DNA of 64,000 bases from Sphingobium sp. OAS761 (lineage in GTDB: Bacteria > Pseudomonadota > Alphaproteobacteria > Sphingomonadales > Sphingomonadaceae): assembly GCF_024168485.1 (NCBI RefSeq), contig NZ_JALJVY010000001.1, forward strand, positions 450,398 to 514,397. Reading direction: 5' to 3'. Of the stretch, positions 57,757-64,000 are shown in pieces. Every line of letters begins with the position of its first letter. Positions within the stretch are counted from its first letter, which is position 1. Made by a program: the position numbers and the translations under genes. The notes below the pieces were generated by a model. The model was not told where the DNA came from and ran no database searches. It saw only the letters and a program-made list of their open reading frames with translations.

Positions 57757-59031
57757 TCAGTCCGCCAGCAGGTTGAGCGCGCGCGTCATCAACGCGGTGA
57801 ACCGGCCCTCATCCACCAGAGCAGCCGGATCGTTCCAGCTTCCGCTGACGGCATACCACGATCCATCCCGGGCCTGCGCAAGGAAATTCATCGCGACCAC
57901 GCCCGGTTCGCTGCCGCCCTTATAGCCCAGATAGCGCCATCGCTTCGCATCGGCAGGCGCGATGCCCGGATTGATCGCCATGATCGGCAAGGCGTCGCCG
58001 CCCCGCACGCGCAGCCAGTCGAGCAGCCCGATCATGTCGCGCGGAGACGCGAACCATTCGATCCCGTCGATCGCGACCGGCCTGGCCGCGACGCTGCCTA
58101 TATCGATGCTGTCGGCGGTCAGTCGGGCGGCGGCGTCCCGCAACAATGCGCGGCGCTGGTCGACCGGGCTTTGCGCGTAGCGCGCGCGCAACGCGACATT
58201 GGCCGGCATCTTGAGCGCAAATGCCTCGGCCGTCGTCAGCAGCGGCAGCGCGTTGCCGGTCGCGGCATGGCCAGTGCGCGCCAGCATGGCATCGACCTCA
58301 TCCCGGCCCAGCGCCATCAGCAGCGTATCGGCGGCACTGTTGTCGCTTTCGGCGATCATCGCGGTGGCCAGGCTGTGTAGCGTCATCGGCGCGCGATCGG
58401 GCCACTGCATCAGCCTGCCCGAAAAGCTTTTGAAGGCGAGCGGCTGGACATCGCTCCAGCGGCGTTCGCCCGCAGCGACAACGCGCGCCAGATCGGCGAG
58501 AATATATAGCTTGAAGCTCGATCCGGTCGCCATCTGCGCGTCCGGCCGGTCGGCTTGCAGCAGTTCGGCACCGCTCTCGGCCAACCGCGCCGCGGCGAAG
58601 GCGGCGGTGCCGGGCAGGGCGCGGATGTCGGCGAGCACCTTGTCGAAGCTGTCGCCGGCGGTCTTGACCCCGACTATCCGCAATCCGATGACCAGGTTCG
58701 GCGCTTCCGGAGCGACGACCAGGGTGAAGCCCACGGTCGCCCGCTCATACCGGACCTCCACCTGTCCGGCCGTCGCGCTTTCCATGCGGATGGCGCCCAG
58801 CCCTCCGGGCTTGCCGTGCCGGGCCCGCAGGTCTGCGGCAATCGCGCGCCATCGGTCGACGGGCACCGCATCGAGAAACAGCGGGGCGAAGAAATCCGTC
58901 TCGTCGCCGGGGGTCGACAGGATGCGGACGAGTTGGCCGGCACGGGCCTGATAGGCGGGGTCCACATTTGCCCACGCCTGAAAAGGCGCGATGGCGAAGA
59001 GGAACGCGAGGACGACCGGCCATATCCGCAT
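57757..59031 (-). CDS. Secreted serine hydrolase with class A beta-lactamase fold
   Basis: Periplasmic protein of 424 residues. Signal peptide VVLAFLFAIAPFQAWA, an N-terminal domain of about 130 residues (Cpl-7/DUF3471-like position, not identified), then the penicilloyl-transferase fold with all three active-site motifs: SSFK (Ser171, Lys174), SDN (229-231) and KGG (371-373). The omega-loop ExxLN glutamate that class A beta-lactamases use for deacylation is not visible; PLLTTAEAFALKM stands there. This fits an LppW-like or peptidase-type hydrolase more than a resistance enzyme. Confidence 0.75.
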   Translation of the reverse strand: MRIWPVVLAFLFAIAPFQAWANVDPAYQARAGQLVRILSTPGDETDFFAPLFLDAVPVDRWRAIAADLRARHGKPGGLGAIRMESATAGQVEVRYERATVGFTLVVAPEAPNLVIGLRIVGVKTAGDSFDKVLADIRALPGTAAFAAARLAESGAELLQADRPDAQMATGSSFKLYILADLARVVAAGERRWSDVQPLAFKSFSGRLMQWPDRAPMTLHSLATAMIAESDNSAADTLLMALGRDEVDAMLARTGHAATGNALPLLTTAEAFALKMPANVALRARYAQSPVDQRRALLRDAAARLTADSIDIGSVAARPVAIDGIEWFASPRDMIGLLDWLRVRGGDALPIMAINPGIAPADAKRWRYLGYKGGSEPGVVAMNFLAQARDGSWYAVSGSWNDPAALVDEGRFTALMTRALNLLAD

Positions 59032-59078
59032 ATCTTACGGCCCGGGCCGCACAGCATCGGCCGTGGCGGCACAAGCAA

Positions 59079-61064
<1,986 letters not shown>

Positions 61065-61211
61065 CTATAGGCGCGCGCCGTTTCGGCGCAAGCGCTGCAG
61101 TCGATGCGACGCAGCAATGAAATGTTACGATGAACGGTGAAACAAATCCGAGTTCCGGCTCGTTATGTCCGCCGAGAAGGGCTTTGGCCCTCAGGTGAGG
61201 AGATTTCCCAT

Positions 61212-62054
61212 ATGAATATCAAATATCTGGCGCCGATTGGCGCAACCCTGGCGTTCGTTCTTGTGACACCGGCCATGGCCCAGGAAGCGGGCGGCCCGGT
61301 CGACTGGACCGGTCCCTATGTGGGCGGGTCGTTTGGCTATAATTTCCAGAAGGGCGATGGCGAGGAGCATCTGCGCTTCGACACCGACGGCGACGGCAAT
61401 TTCGATGACGTCGTGACCACTACCAGCGGCGCCAATGCCTTCTCGCCGGGCACGTGCGGCGGTTCGGCACGCGGCCGCACGCCGGCGTCGGGATGCAGCG
61501 ACGACAAGGACGCGATCGGCTGGATGGGCCATGTCGGCTACGACATGCAGTTCGGCAGCATCGTGGTCGGTGTCGTGGCGGAAGCGGGCAAGGCCTATAT
61601 CGATGACAAGGTGACCGAATTTTCGACCACCCCGGCCTTCTACACCATGCGGCGCAAGATCGACTGGAACGGCAACCTGCGCGCGCGGCTCGGCTACACT
61701 ACCCCGGGCGGCATAATGCCCTATATCACCGGCGGCCTCGCCTATGCGAAGGTGAAGAATAACTTCACCACCAGCAACGGCGCCAACAGCTTCACTGAGG
61801 TCAACCGCAAGGAAGACGGCTGGGGCTGGACCATGGGCGGCGGTGTCGAGGCAAAGGTTTCCGACAATTTCTCGATCGGTGCGCGCTATCTGTGGACGCG
61901 CTACAATGTCGACAAATATCGCGTCGACGTAGGCGCGGGTACGGCACCTGCCACCAACCCGTTCCTGATCACGCCGTCGGGCGGCACGAGCATGAACCGG
62001 GGCGACAAGTTCGACACCCAGAGCGTGATGGTGACCACAAGCTTCCGCTTCTGA
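61212..62054 (+). CDS. Outer-membrane beta-barrel protein
   Basis: Porin-like barrel of 280 residues. Signal peptide PIGATLAFVLVTPAMA, then eight or so amphipathic strands (WTGPYVGGSFGYNFQKGDG, DAIGWMGHVGYDMQFGSIVV, GNLRARLGYTTPGGIMPYIT) and the C-terminal phenylalanine (TTSFRF) needed for Bam recognition. The first extracellular loop contains DTDGDGNFDD, an EF-hand-like calcium motif (Asp57, 59, 61, 65), and two cysteines (Cys82, Cys95). GAGGAG lies upstream of the ATG. The frame is open from 61137 but without a signal. Confidence 0.85.
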   Translation: MNIKYLAPIGATLAFVLVTPAMAQEAGGPVDWTGPYVGGSFGYNFQKGDGEEHLRFDTDGDGNFDDVVTTTSGANAFSPGTCGGSARGRTPASGCSDDKDAIGWMGHVGYDMQFGSIVVGVVAEAGKAYIDDKVTEFSTTPAFYTMRRKIDWNGNLRARLGYTTPGGIMPYITGGLAYAKVKNNFTTSNGANSFTEVNRKEDGWGWTMGGGVEAKVSDNFSIGARYLWTRYNVDKYRVDVGAGTAPATNPFLITPSGGTSMNRGDKFDTQSVMVTTSFRF

Positions 62055-62070
62055 GCATCAGCACATGACG

Positions 62071-62108
62071 AAAAGGGCCGGTTTCCATCGCGGAAACCGG
62101 CCCTTTTT
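62071..62108. terminator. Bidirectional terminator between the barrel gene and gcrA
   Basis: Perfect 16-bp stem AAAAGGGCCGGTTTCC / GGAAACCGGCCCTTTT with a 5-base loop and T-run, able to act on both convergent genes. Confidence 0.92.
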
Positions 62109-62122
62109 CCTGTCACCCGACG

Positions 62123-62800
62123 TCAGCGGACGCGAGGACCGCCGAAGGGTAGCGGCGGCGGCGGGCGGCGCGTGCCGCGCGGCAGTTGCGCCTGATAGGC
62201 GCGCCCGCAATGTTCGACGCAATAGGGAAAACCGGGGTTCACCGCTTCGCCGCAGAAATGAAAATCCGGTTCGCCGGGATGGCCCATCGGCCATTTGCAG
62301 ATGCGTTCCGTCAGATCGAGCAGACTGGTCTTGTCGGCTATCTCCGGGCTCGGCTTGGCGGGCACCAGCCGGCGGGGCGGAGCGGGCGGGATCGGCGCCT
62401 GCTGATCGCCCGGTCCCTGGCGCAGGAAGCCGCCCGGACCGACGGAGACGATGCGCGGTCGGGGCGCCGGCGTTTCGGCTGCCGGGGCGTCGGCGACAGG
62501 CGCAGCAGAAGCGGCCGGAGCGGGACGAACGGGCGTGGGCGCCTCTGCAATCGGCGCAGCCGCGCGGGGCGCTTCCGGTTCGGGTGCGGGGACCGGCGCG
62601 GGCTTGCGCGCGGGTGCCGCCTTCTTGGGTGTCTCGTTCGCCTTCACCGGCGACGGACGGGATTGCAGGCCCAGGCGGTGCGCCTTGCCGATCACCGCAT
62701 TTCGGCTAACCCCGCCCAATTCGTCTGCGATCTGGCTGGCGGTCAGACCGCGTTCCCACATCGCCTTGAGCTGGTCGATACGCTCATCGGTCCAGGACAA
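62123..62800 (-). CDS. gcrA: Cell-cycle regulator GcrA
   Basis: Sigma70-associated cofactor that activates cell-cycle genes at GANTC sites methylated by CcrM. The N-terminal helix-turn-helix is SWTDERIDQLKAMWERGLTA with SQIADELGGVSRNAVIGKAH, then a long Pro/Ala linker and the C-terminal cysteine-rich RNA-polymerase-binding domain (ERICKWPMGHPGEPDFHFCG, YCVEHCGRAYQ). I place the start at the TTG at 62800: it gives the family N-terminus MSWTDER and has GAGGAG seven bases upstream. An in-frame TTG at 62815 overlaps that same GAGGAG. 225 residues. Confidence 0.93.
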   Translation of the reverse strand: MSWTDERIDQLKAMWERGLTASQIADELGGVSRNAVIGKAHRLGLQSRPSPVKANETPKKAAPARKPAPVPAPEPEAPRAAAPIAEAPTPVRPAPAASAAPVADAPAAETPAPRPRIVSVGPGGFLRQGPGDQQAPIPPAPPRRLVPAKPSPEIADKTSLLDLTERICKWPMGHPGEPDFHFCGEAVNPGFPYCVEHCGRAYQAQLPRGTRRPPPPLPFGGPRVR

Positions 62801-62914
62801 TGAAAAACTCCTCAAAATTTCCGCTTGGCTTCCTATATGGGAAACCGGCGCCCGGGTTCAAATGCTGAACGCGGCGCTTGCAGCATAACGGACCAGCCGA
62901 TAGTCGATCTCCCT

Positions 62915-63775
62915 ATGAACGACCAGCCCCAATTTGCCGATGCGCAGCCGCTTGCCGCGCCCTTTGCCGAACCAGGCGTCCCGCAGATACGGAACGTCAA
63001 CTGGGCAGGGACCTGGGCCTTGTACCGCAAGGAAGTGCGCCGCTTCATGAAAGTGCAGCTCCAGACCGTCTGGGCACCGGCGATCACGACCCTGATGTTC
63101 CTGATCATCTTCATCGTCGCGCTGGGCGGAGCGGGCCGCACCGTATCGCTGCGCGGGGAAGCCGTGGCCTTCGCCGATTTCATCGCGCCCGGCCTGATCA
63201 TCATGGGAATGATCAACGCCTGTTTCGCCAATGCCAGCTTTGCGCTGATGGTGGGCAAGGTGCAGGGAACGCTGGTCGATTATCTTATGCCGCCCATTTC
63301 GGTCGGGGAGTTGTTGTTCGCGCTTGCGGCGTCGTCGGTGACGCGTGCGATATTCGTCGGCTTCGCGCTATGGCTCGCCATGGCGGCATGGCCCGGCGTG
63401 CACGTGACGCCGGCGCATGTGTGGGCGGTCGTCTGGTTCGGCCTGCTCGGCACCAGCTTCATCGCCTTTCTCGGGGTACTGACGTCGATCTGGGCGGACA
63501 AGTTCGACCATGGCGCGGCGGTCACCAATTTCGTGATCGGTCCGCTCGCACTGCTGTCGGGCACCTTCTACTCGATCGACCGCCTGCCGCCCTTTTTTCA
63601 GGGGATCAGCCACGCCAACCCCTTCTTCTACATCATCTCGGGCTTTCGTTACGGTTTCGTCGCGGCCGCCGACACCAATGTGATGACCGGCAGCGCAATC
63701 CTCCTCGCGCTCAACCTGACATTCGGCGCGTTGTGCTACACGCTGCTGCGCCGGGGGTGGAAGATCAAGGCCTGA
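62915..63775 (+). CDS. ABC-2 type transport permease
   Basis: Membrane subunit of an ABC exporter, 286 residues, with six helices and the ABC-2 family pattern (WALYRKEVRRFMKVQLQTVW, FIAPGLIIMGMINACFANAS, PLALLSGTFYSIDRLPPFFQ, GISHANPFFYIISGFRYGF). The nearest relatives include NodJ-like drug and polysaccharide permeases. The frame is open from 62825, but MNDQPQFADAQPL at 62915 is the likely start. No ATPase gene is adjacent on either side within the window, so it is an orphan permease here. Confidence 0.85.
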   Translation: MNDQPQFADAQPLAAPFAEPGVPQIRNVNWAGTWALYRKEVRRFMKVQLQTVWAPAITTLMFLIIFIVALGGAGRTVSLRGEAVAFADFIAPGLIIMGMINACFANASFALMVGKVQGTLVDYLMPPISVGELLFALAASSVTRAIFVGFALWLAMAAWPGVHVTPAHVWAVVWFGLLGTSFIAFLGVLTSIWADKFDHGAAVTNFVIGPLALLSGTFYSIDRLPPFFQGISHANPFFYIISGFRYGFVAAADTNVMTGSAILLALNLTFGALCYTLLRRGWKIKA

Positions 63776-63781
63776 AAGCGG

Positions 63782-63904
63782 TCACAGGAATGCCGCGAAC
63801 AGCGGCACCGCGATCCCCATGACGAACAGGGTTACTGCCGCGATCAGCCAATGATGCAGGCGGGGAAGGGCATCGTCGCGATGCCCTTCCTGCCATGGCC
63901 ACAT
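63782..63904 (-). CDS. 40-residue single-helix membrane protein
   Basis: MWPWQEGHRDDALPRLHHWL, then IAAVTLFVMGIAVPLFAAFL. It has a polar, His-containing N-terminus and one C-terminal transmembrane helix. I do not recognise it. Its ATG shares one base with the stop of the upstream sugar-nucleotide dehydrogenase gene (TGATG), so its translation should be coupled to that gene. This is the main evidence for it being real. Confidence 0.5.
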   Translation of the reverse strand: MWPWQEGHRDDALPRLHHWLIAAVTLFVMGIAVPLFAAFL

Positions 63905-64000
63905 CAGGCCAAGTTTCCAGCGCCGCCGACGCGGGAGAGTGTGAATCCGGCGGCTTGAGCTTCGGTGAGCGGGTATATGTTGCGCAGGTCGACGAGTGCA
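63904..64000 (-). CDS. UDP-glucose/GDP-mannose 6-dehydrogenase family, 3' end
   Basis: Only the last 31 or so residues are inside the window: ALVDLRNIYPLTEAQAAGFT, then LSRVGGAGNLA. The VDLRNIY pattern followed by AxAAGF matches the C-terminus of UDP-glucose 6-dehydrogenases, which make UDP-glucuronate for capsule or exopolysaccharide. The subfamily cannot be settled from this fragment. Confidence 0.7.
   Translation of the reverse strand, partial: ALVDLRNIYPLTEAQAAGFTLSRVGGAGNLA

Overview
The window is a gene-dense, high-GC stretch of ordinary bacterial chromosome, most consistent with a Sphingomonadaceae alphaproteobacterium (Sphingobium or Sphingomonas type). The evidence is the GcrA cell-cycle regulator, a GapR/DUF2312 nucleoid protein, a split F0 operon (atpI-atpB-atpE-b'-b without F1 genes), sphingomonad-type small families (DUF5818, DUF1244, DUF6438) and an alphaproteobacterial EcfG-type stress promoter. 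The genus is an inference. I saw no rRNA, tRNA, CRISPR array, insertion sequence, integrase or phage gene, and no gene-free stretch longer than 300 bases.

Layout. 1-4.6 kb: the end of ptsP, a RodZ-like protein, cpoB/ybgF, tilS and a small membrane protein. 4.6-10 kb: ftsH, guaB, rsmB and a TPR protein. 10-14.2 kb: hemW, rdgB and rph on the minus strand, with two lipoproteins on the plus strand. 14.2-17 kb: hrcA-grpE, then a His-rich PadR repressor with DUF2218 behind a repeat-flanked promoter. 16.9-19.7 kb: a minus-strand run DUF1244, gapR, ybjQ, GNAT, yebC, ruvC. 19.8-25.4 kb: pyruvate kinase, an SH3 protein, a 2-hydroxyacid dehydrogenase, a stress-promoter-driven UPF0391 gene, DUF5818, a DUF885 peptidase-like protein and a zinc ribbon. 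25.6-28.7 kb: aconitase and DUF454. 28.9-31.5 kb: a PepSY / response regulator / histidine kinase operon. 31.5-40 kb: DUF389, SIMPL, an ABC-F ATPase, a VIT1-like transporter, glutathione peroxidase-M20 peptidase, a TRIC-type channel and radC. 40-44 kb: ydbH-ynbE-ydbL, an envelope lipid-transport operon. 44-47.5 kb: DUF1801, an ArsR repressor and the F0 ATP synthase operon. 47.7-53.8 kb: uvrC, an MCP-like receptor, recO, leuB and a hemerythrin protein. 53.8-57.8 kb: threonine dehydratase-metZ, apaG-LysR and a lipoprotein. 57.8-64 kb: a penicillin-binding-fold serine hydrolase, parE, an outer-membrane barrel, gcrA, an ABC-2 permease, a 40-residue membrane peptide and the end of a nucleotide-sugar dehydrogenase gene.

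Functionally the window mixes core information processing (tilS, rsmB, ruvC, recO, uvrC, parE, rph, gcrA, gapR), energy and central metabolism (F0, aconitase, pyruvate kinase, guaB, leuB, metZ) and envelope maintenance (RodZ, CpoB, FtsH, YdbH system, lipoproteins, barrel). I found no clear new multi-gene defence or biosynthetic system. The best leads are regulatory or small: a repeat-flanked promoter ahead of a metal-type PadR repressor, an exact EcfG promoter match ahead of UPF0391, a perfect palindrome at an SdpR-like repressor next to the ATP synthase promoter, a possibly leaderless hrcA, two small membrane proteins (63 and 40 residues), and an orphan membrane receptor with a degenerate signalling tip.
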